Assembly (NCBI RefSeq): GCF_016134045.1
Contig: NZ_CP065915.1
Location: forward strand, 992,001 to 1,056,000
Origin: Pelagovum pacificum
GTDB lineage: Bacteria > Pseudomonadota > Alphaproteobacteria > Rhodobacterales > Rhodobacteraceae
Length of the DNA stretch: 64,000 nucleotides
Direction: 5' to 3'
Position numbers and translations under genes: made by a program. The notes under the pieces are model-generated. The model did no database searches. It was not told the origin of the DNA and was given only the letters and a program-made list of their open reading frames with translations. This document shows, piece after piece, positions 43,624 to 53,465 of this stretch. Positions within the stretch are counted from its first letter, which is position 1. Each line of letters starts with the position of its first letter.

Positions 43624-46620
43624 TTAGGCGTTGAGAATCAGCGCCTCGTGCCGCTTCAGACAGCGGCGCGCGGTGTCGCCGTAGCGGTTCGGCTCTGCCC
43701 GGAGTTCGGGGAAGATCGAGAACATCTCTTCCCGCGCCGCATCCGTCACGCCGGAGAGGCCGATGTGACCGGGGTGGAAGCTCTCGGTCGGGGCGCCCTC
43801 GGCGAAGATGATCTCGTGCTCGTCGAACATCAGGTGGAAGTAGGTGACCCAAGTCTGCTCCTCGCGCAGGACGGCGTGTCCGTCCACCAGGTGAGTCGCC
43901 GCCACCAGCACTTCGCTGTCGCCGAACAGAAGTTCGGCACGCGCGCCCTGAAACAGCATCCGGTGCTGGGGCGACACGATCAGGTCGCGGTCGAGCCCCG
44001 GCACGGCGCGCGGCGTGATTCGCACTGGCGCGAACCGGTCGACCCCCGGCACCTTGCGTGATCCGATCCAGCGGATCGGCTGAAGGCCGTGATCACGCGT
44101 GACGACCTTGTCGCCGATCCGCAGGCTTTCGACCGGGCGCGCGCCACGCGGCGTCAGGACCCGCGTCCCGGCGCCGAAGCAGATGATGTTCTCGATCTCC
44201 GAGAAGTTCAGCACCGTCCCGTCGTCGAGCAGCACGAAGCCGGACAGGCCGCCGGCGGCATCGTCGCTGTTGTTGATCGTCAGTGTCGACAGGTCGGCGA
44301 GCTTGCCGAGCTGCAGCGTGTCGCCATTGGTCTCGCCGCCTTCGCCGCCGAAGATGTCGATCTCGCCCGACAGGCTCTCGAGGAAGTCCTCGAGGATGAA
44401 CAGATCGTCGCCATCGCCGCCGAAGACCGTATCGGCCTCGGCGAAGCGGATGGTGTCGTTGCCGTCGCCGCCGTAGAGATCGTCCGCGCCGGTCCCGCCG
44501 GAGATGACGTCGTCGCCCGCCCCGCCATAGAGGGTATCGGCACCGCTGTCGCCGGTGAGGCTGTCGTTGCCGTCGCCGCCGTAGACCAGGTCGTCGCCGG
44601 TGCCACCGTCGATCGTGTCGGCGCCGAGGCCACCGCTGATGGAATCGTTGCCCGATCCGCCGGTGAGGCTGTCGTTCCCGTCGCCGCCGTCGATCCGGTC
44701 GTTGTCCGCGCCGCCGTCGATACGGTCGTCGCCCGCACCACCCCAGAGCAGGTCGTTGCCGTCCCCGCCGGTGATGCTGTCGTTGCCCAGGCCGCCGAAG
44801 ACGCTGTCCTCGCCCGCGTCCCCGGCAAGCGTGTCGGCCGATCCGGCAGTGCTTGTTGTCCAGGTCGGGCCGATGAGCTGCACGTTGTCGATCTGCGTGC
44901 CGTGGTTGTCGATCACCCCGGTCTCGCGGAATTCGAGACGGTTGCTCCCGTTGCCCGAGCCGCCGATCAGCTCGTAGCTGTAGTTCTGCATACCGCCGTC
45001 GACCGCATCGATCGTGTCGATCAGCTCGCCGTTCCAGTAGACCTCAAGGATGTTGTTGGCCGTGAAGTCGAGGTCGCCGGCATCGAAGGAGAGGTCGTAG
45101 GTCTCGCCCTCCATGACGCCGGGAATGTCCTGGTAGACATGCAGGTTGTTGGGCGACCCGCCCATGTCGAGCGTGTGCGTGCCGTCGGTGGCGTAGGTAT
45201 TGCCCTTGCCGTCATCGTGCAGGTCGAACGTGTTGTTGGGGTCGTAGGAGGTCCAGCCGATGATGGAGCCCGTCGCCACCCCGCCGTAAGCCGTGTCGGT
45301 GACTCCGGTGAAGTCCTCGAAAGAGCCGTTGACGATCAGGTCCTCGAACGTGATCTCGACATCGTCGCCGAAGATGAAGTCGTCGCCAGTCCCGCCCGAG
45401 ACGCTGTCGCTCCCGGCATTGCCGGCGAGCGTGTCATTGCCGATCCCGCCGAGCAGCGTGTCGTCGCCGAGCCCGCCGTAAAGCGCGTCGGCCCCGTCCT
45501 CGCCCGAGAGCGTGTCGTTGCCGGCGTCGCCGTACAGCGTGTCGGCGCCCGTGCCGCCCTGCAGCAGGTCGTCGTTGTCGCCACCGTAGAGCGTGTCGCT
45601 TTCGGTGCCGCCGTAGAGCGAATCCGCGCCCGTTCCGCCGTAGAGCGTATCGATGCCGCTGTCGCCATAGAGCCGGTCGTCGCCGGCATCGCCATGCAGC
45701 GTGTCGTTGCCGGCGCCGCCTTCGAGCCGGTCGGCATTGTCGCCGCCGTACAGCGTGTCGTTTTCCAACCCGCCATAGAGCGTATCCGCCCCGGCGCCGC
45801 CGTAGAGCGTGTCATAACCTTCGTCGCCGTAGATCGTGTCCGAGCTGGCGTCGCCATAGAGCCGGTCGTCTCCGGTGCCCCCATAGAGCGTGTCGATCCC
45901 GTCGCCGCCGTAGACGACGTCGTTGCCGGCCTCGCCGAACAGCGAGTCGTTGCCGGTTCCGCCGTAGATCAGGTCGGCCCCGTTGCCGGACCGGACAAGA
46001 TCGTTACCCGCACCCGCGTCGATGATGTCGTTGTTGCCGTCGGCCCCGTCGATCGTGTCGCTGCCTGCATCGACCGAGCCGGGAAGCAGCGTGTCGTCGC
46101 CACCCGTGCCGTGCACCGTGCCGTCGGGCTGGACGAAGGACGTCGCCTGCCGGTCGGCCGTCGTTCCGCTGACCATCTGCGACTCGACGCCGGTCAGCCG
46201 CACGGAGGTGATCGGCTTGGCCGTCAGCCGCGCCTGGTCGGTGTTGGCGGTGACCTCCGGGAACAGGTAGGTGCGTCCGGCCGTGTCCTGCACGATGACG
46301 GCGGTGATCGTGGTGGTCGTGCCGTCCGAATAGGTCAGCGTCGCATTGTAGGTGGCCGTCCCGTCATAGGTCTGGAGCGAGCCGCCGTTGATCCTGAACG
46401 TGTCGTTCGAAAGGCTGTTGTTCTGATCGTAGGACGTCGAGTTGCCGCCGGAATACGAGCCCGGCGACAGCGTCTGGATGCGATTGTAGAGCGGATCCGA
46501 CGTCGAGCCGTAGGTCCGGTTGATGAGGAGCGATGCGTTCTCGGCCTCGGAGTCCCCTTCGGTCGGGTCGATGGAGCCAAAGTTGTTGCCGAGATAGAAT
46601 ACGTTGAATGTCGTCGCCAC
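43624..46620 (-). CDS. Secreted RTX protein with a C-terminal Hint domain
   Basis: This gene encodes 998 residues. Residues 1 to 170 form an unknown beta-rich N-terminal domain. Two RTX calcium-binding blocks (GGxGxDxLY type) lie at about 177 to 415 and 590 to 740. Between them is a jelly-roll module that resembles DUF642 (IVNGSFEDF, DIPGVMEGETYDLSFDAGD). A Hint_2 domain runs from about 811 to 955 (CFGAGTRVLTPRG; block B SPQHR). RTX repeats imply type I secretion and folding in outside calcium. The Hint domain may cut or release the chain. No ABC exporter is adjacent. Confidence 0.92.
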   Translation of the reverse strand: MATTFNVFYLGNNFGSIDPTEGDSEAENASLLINRTYGSTSDPLYNRIQTLSPGSYSGGNSTSYDQNNSLSNDTFRINGGSLQTYDGTATYNATLTYSDGTTTTITAVIVQDTAGRTYLFPEVTANTDQARLTAKPITSVRLTGVESQMVSGTTADRQATSFVQPDGTVHGTGGDDTLLPGSVDAGSDTIDGADGNNDIIDAGAGNDLVRSGNGADLIYGGTGNDSLFGEAGNDVVYGGDGIDTLYGGTGDDRLYGDASSDTIYGDEGYDTLYGGAGADTLYGGLENDTLYGGDNADRLEGGAGNDTLHGDAGDDRLYGDSGIDTLYGGTGADSLYGGTESDTLYGGDNDDLLQGGTGADTLYGDAGNDTLSGEDGADALYGGLGDDTLLGGIGNDTLAGNAGSDSVSGGTGDDFIFGDDVEITFEDLIVNGSFEDFTGVTDTAYGGVATGSIIGWTSYDPNNTFDLHDDGKGNTYATDGTHTLDMGGSPNNLHVYQDIPGVMEGETYDLSFDAGDLDFTANNILEVYWNGELIDTIDAVDGGMQNYSYELIGGSGNGSNRLEFRETGVIDNHGTQIDNVQLIGPTWTTSTAGSADTLAGDAGEDSVFGGLGNDSITGGDGNDLLWGGAGDDRIDGGADNDRIDGGDGNDSLTGGSGNDSISGGLGADTIDGGTGDDLVYGGDGNDSLTGDSGADTLYGGAGDDVISGGTGADDLYGGDGNDTIRFAEADTVFGGDGDDLFILEDFLESLSGEIDIFGGEGGETNGDTLQLGKLADLSTLTINNSDDAAGGLSGFVLLDDGTVLNFSEIENIICFGAGTRVLTPRGARPVESLRIGDKVVTRDHGLQPIRWIGSRKVPGVDRFAPVRITPRAVPGLDRDLIVSPQHRMLFQGARAELLFGDSEVLVAATHLVDGHAVLREEQTWVTYFHLMFDEHEIIFAEGAPTESFHPGHIGLSGVTDAAREEMFSIFPELRAEPNRYGDTARRCLKRHEALILNA
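44400..44850 (-). repeat. RTX nonapeptide repeat block 2
   Basis: Tandem copies of a 27-base unit encode GGxGxDxx[LI] repeats in the Hint/RTX protein. Repeats are coding, with variation between units. Confidence 0.85.
45375..46092 (-). repeat. RTX nonapeptide repeat block 1
   Basis: About 25 units of the 27-base coding repeat in the Hint/RTX gene, many ending in DTLYGG. The unusual length and uniformity suggest growth by unequal exchange. Confidence 0.88.
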
Positions 46621-47110
46621 GGATCAGCCCTCTTGCCCGGAGAATACGCAAGGGGCCGCGATCGCCGGTCGACGTCGCAAAAATTGACCAGCCGCCCCGA
46701 AATCGTTGCGCAACACCGTCTCCTGAACTTTTCAAATTGCGGGCCACGACTAGGGACGCGGCCAACTGCTCGATAAGGGCAAAGTGACGGTTGAGCCGGA
46801 CCTTTTCAGAGCCGAATGAGATCGATTTTGTGACGTTAAGGTTAACGTTGCGGCAGCGCAGCACCCGCTATGCGCGTCTTTGCGGTGATCCGGCCTGACT
46901 CCTGACTTGGTCGCGCCGCAATGCTCCGGTGTTCAAGCCGATCCGCCCTATCCGGGCGCCATTGGACGCATCGGGGCGACAAACCCTGCAATCGCTTTCG
47001 CCGAGCCCGCAGTACCCTTGCGGCGACTCGCCCTGTCGCTCCGCTTGTGAAGCCGGGTTCTGGCCGATACCACTTCGCCAACAGTTGCACGGACCGGGGG
47101 AGCAATCCTG
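46621..47110. other. Divergent intergenic region between the Hint/RTX gene and pntA
   Basis: No supported gene was found in these 490 bases. Short readings on both strands have shadow-like composition. It must hold the promoters of the minus-strand Hint/RTX gene and pntAB. A stretch rich in A and T around 46775 to 46845 is a likely promoter zone of the former, but no convincing hexamer pair was assigned. Confidence 0.5.
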
Positions 47111-48685
47111 ATGCGCATCGGAACACCGAAGGAAGTCCATCACGGCGAGGATCGGGTCGCGATGACGCCAGCCTCCGCGAAGGACCTGCAGAAGCTGGGT
47201 TATTCCTGCGTGATCGAGGCAGGGGCGGGTGAAGAGGCCGGCTTCCTCGATGCCGCCTACGAAGAGGCGGGTGTCGAGATCGCGGCGAGTGCAGCCACGC
47301 TTTACGATGCCGCCGACATCGTCGCCAAGGTGCGCCCGCCGACCGAGGACGAGATCGCGCTGCTGCGCGAGGATCAGCTCCTGATCTCCTTCTTCTATCC
47401 TGCGCAAAACGGCGACCTTCTGGACCTCGCGAAGGATCGCGGGGCTTCGGTCATCGCGATGGACATGGTGCCGCGCATCAGCCGCGCCCAGAAGATGGAT
47501 GCGCTGTCCTCGATGGCCAACATCGCCGGCTACCGGGCGGTGATGGAGGCCGGCAACAACTTCGGCCGCTTCTTCACCGGGCAGGTGACCGCGGCGGGCA
47601 AGGTGCCGCCGGCCAAGGTGCTGGTCGTCGGGGCAGGGGTCGCCGGCCTCGCCGCGATCGGCACCTCGACGTCGCTCGGCGCGATCACCTACGCCTTCGA
47701 CGTGCGCCCCGAAGTGGCCGAACAGATCGAGTCCATGGGCGCGGAGTTCGTCTACCTCGACTTCGAGGAAAGCTCGCAGGACGGGTCGGCCACCGGCGGT
47801 TACGCCGCGCCATCGTCGCCCGAGTTCCGCGAGAAGCAGCTCGAGAAGTTCCGCGAACTCGCGCCCGAAGTCGACATCGTCATCACCACCGCCCTGATCC
47901 CCGGCCGCGATGCGCCGGTGCTCTGGACCAAGGACATGGTCGAGGCGATGAAGCCCGGCTCCGTCATCGTCGACCTCGCCGCGGAGCGGGGCGGCAACTG
48001 CGAGCTGACGCAGGCCGACGAGAAGCTTATCACCGACAATGGCGTGACCATCGTCGGCTACACCGACTTCCCCTCGCGGATGGCGCAACAGAGCTCCACG
48101 CTCTACGCGACCAACGTGCGGCACATGATCTCCGACCTGACGCCCGAAAAGGACGGAATGGTCGTGCACGACATGGAAGACGATGTGATCCGCGGCGCGA
48201 CCGTGACGCACGAGAGCAAGATCACCTTCCCGCCGCCGCCGCCCAAGGTGCAGGCCATCGCGGCGCAGCCAAAGAAGGAGAAGCCGAAGGAGCTGACCCC
48301 GGAAGAGAAGCGGGCGAACGAAGTCGCCGCCTTCAAGGCCCAGACCCGAAGCCAGGTCGGGCTGCTGGTCGGCGGCGGGCTCCTGCTGCTTCTGATCGGC
48401 GCATGGGCGCCCGAGAGCTTCATGAGCCACTTCATCGTCTTCGCGCTGTCCTGCTTCATCGGGTTCCAGGTCATCTGGAACGTCAGCCACGCGCTGCATA
48501 CGCCGCTGATGGCCGTGACCAACGCGATTTCGGGGATCGTCATCCTCGGCGCGCTGCTGCAGATCGGGTCGGGGAACTTCCTCGTCATGTTGCTGAGTCT
48601 GGTCGCGGTGCTGATCGCCACGATCAACATCGTGGGCGGCTTCCTCGTCACGCGGCGCATGCTCGCCATGTTCCAGAAGTCCTGA
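47111..48685 (+). CDS. pntA: NAD(P) transhydrogenase subunit alpha
   Basis: This gene encodes 524 residues in the single-chain, E. coli-like form. Domain I (NAD-binding, residues 1 to about 380) has the dinucleotide motif [13 protein letters not shown] (about 172 to 184). A Pro/Lys linker (about 378 to 398) leads to four C-terminal membrane helices. With PntB it uses the proton gradient to reduce NADP+ with NADH at the inner membrane. Confidence 0.98.
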   Translation: MRIGTPKEVHHGEDRVAMTPASAKDLQKLGYSCVIEAGAGEEAGFLDAAYEEAGVEIAASAATLYDAADIVAKVRPPTEDEIALLREDQLLISFFYPAQNGDLLDLAKDRGASVIAMDMVPRISRAQKMDALSSMANIAGYRAVMEAGNNFGRFFTGQVTAAGKVPPAKVLVVGAGVAGLAAIGTSTSLGAITYAFDVRPEVAEQIESMGAEFVYLDFEESSQDGSATGGYAAPSSPEFREKQLEKFRELAPEVDIVITTALIPGRDAPVLWTKDMVEAMKPGSVIVDLAAERGGNCELTQADEKLITDNGVTIVGYTDFPSRMAQQSSTLYATNVRHMISDLTPEKDGMVVHDMEDDVIRGATVTHESKITFPPPPPKVQAIAAQPKKEKPKELTPEEKRANEVAAFKAQTRSQVGLLVGGGLLLLLIGAWAPESFMSHFIVFALSCFIGFQVIWNVSHALHTPLMAVTNAISGIVILGALLQIGSGNFLVMLLSLVAVLIATINIVGGFLVTRRMLAMFQKS

Positions 48686-48692
48686 CCCCCTG

Positions 48693-49010
48693 ATGTCCGC
48701 ACCCGAACGTCAGACCGCATGGCTCCGGCTCGTTCGCGGGGGCGCCGCCCTCTGGGTGGTGCTGGTCCTGCTGACCCTGACGGCACCCACCGGCACCATC
48801 ACGATCGTCACCATCGTCTACAGTGTCGTCATGGTCGTGCTCTGCATGGTCGCGGCCCTGCTGATCGCCCGCCCGGCGGAGCCGGGAACCCCGGGCGAGA
48901 GCTTACGCAACCACGCCGCCATGATCCTGATCCTGATCCTCGCCGGCAACGCGTTCTTCGGATCGCAGCTGTCGCGGACCGGCGCCGCACCGGAGGAGCA
49001 AACGCAATGA
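48693..49010 (+). CDS. Small membrane protein between pntA and pntB
   Basis: This gene encodes 105 residues with about three hydrophobic segments ([39 protein letters not shown], and [17 protein letters not shown]). It lies 7 bases after pntA and 22 before pntB, so it belongs to the operon. No family is recognised. It could be an assembly factor or extra subunit of the transhydrogenase. Confidence 0.7.
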   Translation: MSAPERQTAWLRLVRGGAALWVVLVLLTLTAPTGTITIVTIVYSVVMVVLCMVAALLIARPAEPGTPGESLRNHAAMILILILAGNAFFGSQLSRTGAAPEEQTQ

Positions 49011-49032
49011 ATACCACCATCGGGAGGCCGTC

Positions 49033-50490
49033 ATGAGCATCGGCATCGTTTCCGCCGCCTATATCGCCGCGGCCGTCCTCTTCATCCTGTCGCTCGGCGG
49101 GCTGTCCAACCAGGAGAGCGCCAAGCGCGCCGTCTGGTACGGCATCGCGGGGATGGCCATCGCGGTCGTCGCCACGATCTTCGGCCCCGGCGTCTACAAC
49201 CTGTTCCTGATCCTGATCGCCGTCGCCGCGGGGGCCTTCGCGGGCCATTACGTCGCCGGCAAGGTTCAGATGACCGAGATGCCGCAGCTCGTCGCGGCAC
49301 TGCACTCCTTCGTCGGCCTCGCCGCCGTCTTCATCGGGCTGAACGCCGACATCATGCTGTCTTCCGTGGAGAGCCTGAAGGCCGACGGCGCGCAGTTGCA
49401 GACGTTGCTGGCCGACCGGGCGCTCACTGGCTTCGGGGAACGTCTGTGGCTCAAGGACGCCGTCGAGGTCTCCATCCTCAAGGTCGAAGTGTTCCTCGGC
49501 ATCTTCATCGGTGCCGTGACCTTCACCGGCTCCGTCGTCGCCTTCGGCAAGCTGGCGGGCCGCGTCGACGGCAAGCCGAAAAAGCTGCCGGGCGGTCACA
49601 TGCTGAACCTGCTGGCGCTGGTCGTGTCGATCATCCTCGGCCTGATGTTCATGAACGGTGCGGGCCTGTGGACCATGGTGCTGGTCACGCTGATCGCGGG
49701 CTTCATCGGCTGGCACCTCATCATGGGCATCGGCGGGGCGGACATGCCAGTGGTCGTGTCGATGCTGAACAGCTATTCCGGCTGGGCGGCCGCGGCGATC
49801 GGCTTCACGCTGGGCAACGACCTGCTGATCGTGACCGGCGCGCTGGTCGGCTCCTCCGGCGCGATCCTGTCCTACATCATGTGCAAGGCGATGAACCGGC
49901 ACTTCGTCTCGGTCATCCTCGGCGGCTTCGGCGGCACCACGGGCCCGGCGCAGGAAGTCGAGGGCGAGATGGTCGCCACCGATGCCGATGGCGTCGCCTC
50001 CGCGCTCGAGGATGCCGACAGCGTGGTGATCGTGCCCGGCTACGGCATGGCCGTCGCGCAGGCGCAGCAGCCCGTGGCCGAGCTGACGCGCCGCCTGCGC
50101 GCGCAGGGCAAGGAAGTGCGTTTCGCCATCCACCCCGTCGCAGGGCGTCTTCCGGGCCACATGAACGTCCTGCTGGCCGAGGCGAAGGTGCCCTACGACA
50201 TCGTGCTGGAGATGGACGAGATCAACGACGACTTCCCCTCCACCGACGTGGTGATCGTCATCGGCTCCAATGACATCGTGAACCCCGCCGCGCAGGACGA
50301 TCCGAACTCTCCGATCGCGGGGATGCCGGTGCTCGAGGTCTGGAAGGCGAAGCAGGTCTTCGTCTCCAAGCGGGGGCAGGGGACGGGTTACTCCGGCATC
50401 GAGAACCCGCTCTTCTTCAAGGAGAACACCCGCATGTTCTATGGCGATGCCAAGGCATCGGTGAACGAGTTGCTGACAAAGATCAGCTGA
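49033..50490 (+). CDS. pntB: NAD(P) transhydrogenase subunit beta
   Basis: This gene encodes 485 residues. About eight or nine membrane helices form the proton channel, and the C-terminal domain III binds NADP(H) ([12 protein letters not shown] near residue 335, then the [18 protein letters not shown] segment). Together with PntA it makes the complete enzyme. GGGAGG lies 7 bases before the ATG. The terminator at 50542 ends the operon. Confidence 0.98.
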   Translation: MSIGIVSAAYIAAAVLFILSLGGLSNQESAKRAVWYGIAGMAIAVVATIFGPGVYNLFLILIAVAAGAFAGHYVAGKVQMTEMPQLVAALHSFVGLAAVFIGLNADIMLSSVESLKADGAQLQTLLADRALTGFGERLWLKDAVEVSILKVEVFLGIFIGAVTFTGSVVAFGKLAGRVDGKPKKLPGGHMLNLLALVVSIILGLMFMNGAGLWTMVLVTLIAGFIGWHLIMGIGGADMPVVVSMLNSYSGWAAAAIGFTLGNDLLIVTGALVGSSGAILSYIMCKAMNRHFVSVILGGFGGTTGPAQEVEGEMVATDADGVASALEDADSVVIVPGYGMAVAQAQQPVAELTRRLRAQGKEVRFAIHPVAGRLPGHMNVLLAEAKVPYDIVLEMDEINDDFPSTDVVIVIGSNDIVNPAAQDDPNSPIAGMPVLEVWKAKQVFVSKRGQGTGYSGIENPLFFKENTRMFYGDAKASVNELLTKIS

Positions 50491-50541
50491 GTCGCGATGT
50501 CGGGCCACGAAGGCCCGAAACATGTTGAAGTTGACTCTGCA

Positions 50542-50570
50542 ACCGGCGCTCCTTGGGCGCCGGTTTCTTA
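50542..50570 (+). terminator. Terminator after pntB
   Basis: ACCGGCGC at 50542 pairs with GCGCCGGT at 50557 over a 7-base loop, followed by TTCTTATTTC. It lies 51 bases after the pntB stop. Confidence 0.75.
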
Positions 50571-50793
50571 TTTCATTGTTTTATTTGTAAAATTTCGCAG
50601 GTTCGGCGGGAAAAGGTCAATAAACCTTACTCGCCTATAGGGCGAATTAACCTTAATGGAGCTCGCCCTTCGCCCCAATTCGGCCCGATTTCGCGCCAAG
50701 GCTCGACGTTAACGGGCCGTCCCCTCACAAGTCCCTCACCGGCCCGGAAGTTCGTGAAACCAGTAACTCTTCGTTCCCCGGGAGAGGCCTCTT
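50571..50793 (+). other. AT-rich leader of the second Hint gene
   Basis: These 223 bases before the Hint gene start with a clear A/T-rich patch (50571 to 50600). They likely hold its promoter and a 5' leader. A GGGAGAGG ribosome site lies near 50779. No small gene is supported. Confidence 0.5.
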
Positions 50794-52008
50794 ATGGCAA
50801 TCGTAAACGCAGACCTTGGAAGCAGCGACTTCGTCGTCGACAGCTCCAACGCCAACAATGGTGACGTGGTCAATGTCACCGCCCTCGGCAGCAACACCCT
50901 CACAGTCGACGGCGTCGATGTTTCTGTCAGCAGCATCGCAAACGTCACCGCCCTGGCGACCCCGACATTCGAGGCGGTCAACGGCGGCTCGCTGACGTTC
51001 AACGCGGGACTGCTCGGCGCTACGGCGCTCAACAGCATCAACTTCAACGTTGGCGAGGACGGCTCGCGGATCGAGGTCGACGCCGCGACGATCAACCTCA
51101 ACATTTCCGACTTCAACGTGAACTTTCTCGGCAACGACGACAGTCCCACGGGCATCGGCGAGTTCGTCTACGATCCGCCCGCACTTTCGCTGACACCGAT
51201 CACCTTCGACGTCTCGGGATATTCCACGGGCGACCGACTTATGGTCGACGGACGGTCGGCCATGTCATTCACCTACGATTCCGGCAGCGGGATCGGCCGC
51301 CTGTCCAGTACGGCATTCCTGCAGCAGACGGTGCGCTTCGAGTTCGAGATGAGCCAGGAGCAGGCCGATCTTCTGCTCAACGCCGGAACCCGTGGCGATT
51401 ACATCCTCGCCGACGGCACGTTCATCTTCCCCGGTGCTTCCTTCGTCTGCTTCGTGAAGGGCACCATGATCGAGACGGAGCACGGCCCGGCGCCGATCGA
51501 GCTGCTGCGCGAAGGCGACCTCATCCGAACCCGCGACAACGGCTTGCGCCCGATCCGCTGGATCGGCTCCACCCGCATCCGCTCCACCCGTGACACCGCT
51601 CCCATCCGGTTCGCGCGGGGCTCCATCGGCAACGGTCGCGAGCTGCTCGTCTCTCCGCAGCACCGGATGCCGATCGAAAGCTGGGAAACCGAGCTGTTGT
51701 TCGGGGAAAGCCGGGTTCTCGTCCCCGCCAAGCATCTCGTGAACGGCGACACGATCACCCAGCTCGAACCGGGCACGGTGGAATATTTCCACATGCTCTT
51801 CGACACCCACGAGATCGTCTTCTCCGAAGGTGTTCCGACGGAGAGCTTCCACCCCGGTGAGTTCGGTCTATCGACCCTCGAACGTGCCGCGCAGGAAGAG
51901 ATCTTCGGCCTCTTCCCGGAACTCCGCACCGACCTCGCGGGCGGCTTCGGTCCCGCCGCCTATCCGACGCTTCGCCGGCACGAGGTCGCTCTCCTCGCCG
52001 CCGCCTGA
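50794..52008 (+). CDS. Hint-domain protein without RTX repeats
   Basis: This gene encodes 404 residues. Residues 1 to about 210 are beta-rich, Asn/Thr/Val-rich and lack RTX repeats. From Cys219 (CFVKGTMIETEHG) to about 360 is a Hint_2 domain with block B SPQHR, then a shared C-terminal tail (ESFHPGEFGLSTLE, FPELR) also present in the 998-residue protein. The two are clearly related. No signal peptide is seen, so type I secretion or no secretion is possible. Confidence 0.88.
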   Translation: MAIVNADLGSSDFVVDSSNANNGDVVNVTALGSNTLTVDGVDVSVSSIANVTALATPTFEAVNGGSLTFNAGLLGATALNSINFNVGEDGSRIEVDAATINLNISDFNVNFLGNDDSPTGIGEFVYDPPALSLTPITFDVSGYSTGDRLMVDGRSAMSFTYDSGSGIGRLSSTAFLQQTVRFEFEMSQEQADLLLNAGTRGDYILADGTFIFPGASFVCFVKGTMIETEHGPAPIELLREGDLIRTRDNGLRPIRWIGSTRIRSTRDTAPIRFARGSIGNGRELLVSPQHRMPIESWETELLFGESRVLVPAKHLVNGDTITQLEPGTVEYFHMLFDTHEIVFSEGVPTESFHPGEFGLSTLERAAQEEIFGLFPELRTDLAGGFGPAAYPTLRRHEVALLAAA

Positions 52009-52044
52009 GCATACCGCCTCTCACACCGACCGACCCTTGCCGCG

Positions 52045-52073
52045 CCCCGTCAGCCCCGCCTAGGCTGGCGGGG
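52045..52073 (+). terminator. Hairpin after the second Hint gene
   Basis: CCCCG-T-CAGCC pairs with GGCTG-G-CGGGG with a 7-base loop, but no T-run follows. It may stop transcription weakly or stabilise the transcript end. Confidence 0.4.
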
Positions 52074-52097
52074 TCCGGTATTGAGGGAGGGCACATC

Positions 52098-52466
52098 ATG
52101 GCCAGAGTCACGGGCATCGGAGGCGTCTTCTTCCGCAGCAATGACCCGGCGGCACTCGCCGCCTGGTATCACGAACATCTCGGCATCGACCCGGTGTCCG
52201 AGACGGGCGCTTGGACGCAAGCCGCCGGCCCCACGGTCTTCGCCCCCTTCAGCCAGGGCACCGACTATTTCGGCGACCCGGCGCAGCAGTTCATGATCAA
52301 CTTCCGCGTCGATGACCTGAAAGCGCTGACCGCACAGCTCGAGGCCGCCGGCATTACCGTCGAGACGCGGGAGGAGTGGGACATGCCCGAGATCGGCACC
52401 TTCGCGCGTATCCACGATCCGGACGGCAACCCGATCGAGCTGTGGCAACCGGCCGACGGGATCTGA
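52098..52466 (+). CDS. VOC superfamily (glyoxalase-like) protein
   Basis: This gene encodes 122 residues with the paired beta-alpha-beta-beta-beta units of the VOC fold (GGVFFRSNDPAALAAWYHEHLGI; FMINFRVDDLKALTAQLEAAG; IHDPDGNPIELWQP). His and Glu metal ligands of the second half are plausible in the ELWQP strand. Its reaction is unknown. AGGGAGG lies 6 to 12 bases before the ATG. Confidence 0.88.
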   Translation: MARVTGIGGVFFRSNDPAALAAWYHEHLGIDPVSETGAWTQAAGPTVFAPFSQGTDYFGDPAQQFMINFRVDDLKALTAQLEAAGITVETREEWDMPEIGTFARIHDPDGNPIELWQPADGI

Positions 52467-52475
52467 GCCCGGCTG

Positions 52476-53249
52476 TCAGTCGTCGTCCTCGCGCCGACAT
52501 TCCCCGGCCACGTCACCGATCCCGGCGGGCAGCACCGTGGCCGACCCGATGCAGGCCGTGCGAAGCTGGCGGGCAGTGAGATTCTCCGCCGCGCTCAGGT
52601 CCGCGCCGTCCAGCCGCGCGCCGGAGAAGTCCGTGTCGTCCAGCAGTGCACCCTCGAAATCCGCTCCGCGCAGGTCGGCGCCCTTGAAGTCGGCGCGCGT
52701 CAGGTCGGCCCCTTCGAAGTCGACGCCGGACAACTCCGCGTCCTCCAGGTCGGCGCCGATCAGGATAGCCCCTTCGAAGTCGACGCCCTCGAGGTCGAGC
52801 TCCTTCAGTTCGGCTCCCGTCAGGTCCGTGCCTTCGAAGGAGGGGGCGAAGTCGGCGAGCGTGCCGATCTCGGCGAGATAGCGCAGAACGGTGCCGGCGT
52901 CTCTCGAGCGGATCTGGGACAGGACGGCCGTGGTCTGCGCGCGGCCCGCCGCGGCGAAGCTTTCGGGCCGGTCCGCCATGCCGGGGTCGATGACCAGCGC
53001 GGTGATCCGGTCGACATAGGCTTGCAATGCCTCCGCGCTCGCGCGGGCTTCCTCGCGCTGGGCCTGCCCCTCGTTGAAAATAAGTCCTGCGCCCCACAGC
53101 ACCGCCGGAACCGCGAGAAGCGAAATCCAGTCCCAGAGGGTGCGCCCCGAAAAGCCCATCCATGCGGGCTTCCAGACGACCCAGAGCACCACGAGAACGG
53201 CGACGACGACAAGCAGTATGCCACTGGCGAGCATGAGAAATCCGAACAT
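52476..53249 (-). CDS. Membrane-anchored pentapeptide-repeat protein
   Basis: This gene encodes 257 residues from the Met at 53249; an upstream start would add 26 residues without support. Two N-terminal membrane helices (LMLASGILLVVVAVLVVLWV and LWDWISLLAVPAVLWGAGL) are followed by a coil and about 16 pentapeptide units (A[DE][LF]xx) at residues 145 to 225, forming a right-handed four-sided beta helix. Convergent with the VOC gene. Function unknown; soluble members can mimic DNA, but this one is membrane-bound. Confidence 0.85.
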   Translation of the reverse strand: MFGFLMLASGILLVVVAVLVVLWVVWKPAWMGFSGRTLWDWISLLAVPAVLWGAGLIFNEGQAQREEARASAEALQAYVDRITALVIDPGMADRPESFAAAGRAQTTAVLSQIRSRDAGTVLRYLAEIGTLADFAPSFEGTDLTGAELKELDLEGVDFEGAILIGADLEDAELSGVDFEGADLTRADFKGADLRGADFEGALLDDTDFSGARLDGADLSAAENLTARQLRTACIGSATVLPAGIGDVAGECRREDDD

Positions 53250-53376
53250 GACCGAACCTTGCCGGGGGAGGGGGGCGACGGCAAGGGATCCGCCCCGGAG
53301 CCGCAACAAAAGGACTGCGGCGGCCATCGATATTGTAAGGATTCGTCACGCGGCGGTGACGAGACGTGCGTCGAGT

Positions 53377-53404
53377 TTGAGTTGCGCCGCGATACCGCTA
53401 GAGT
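53377..53404 (+). promoter_or_regulatory. Possible promoter of the Do-like protease gene
   Basis: TTGAGT at 53377 and TAGAGT at 53399 are 16 bases apart, upstream of the protease gene. The match is modest in GC-rich DNA. Confidence 0.3.
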
Positions 53405-53465
53405 CACAACTGCCTGACGAGCCGGCCCGAGACCGGCAGTCTATCCCAGAGACAGGAGACGTTCC

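Noticed and set aside
44400..46092. Regularly spaced repeats that might be CRISPR
   Set aside because: Units are 27 bases, in frame, without unique spacers, and encode RTX nonapeptides.
44089..46776. 895-residue + reading across the RTX gene
   Set aside because: Val/Ala/Asp repeats mirror the RTX codons on the other strand; it is not a gene.
46842..47126. Short readings in the pntA upstream region
   Set aside because: No ribosome sites and Arg/Ala/Pro-rich shadow composition.
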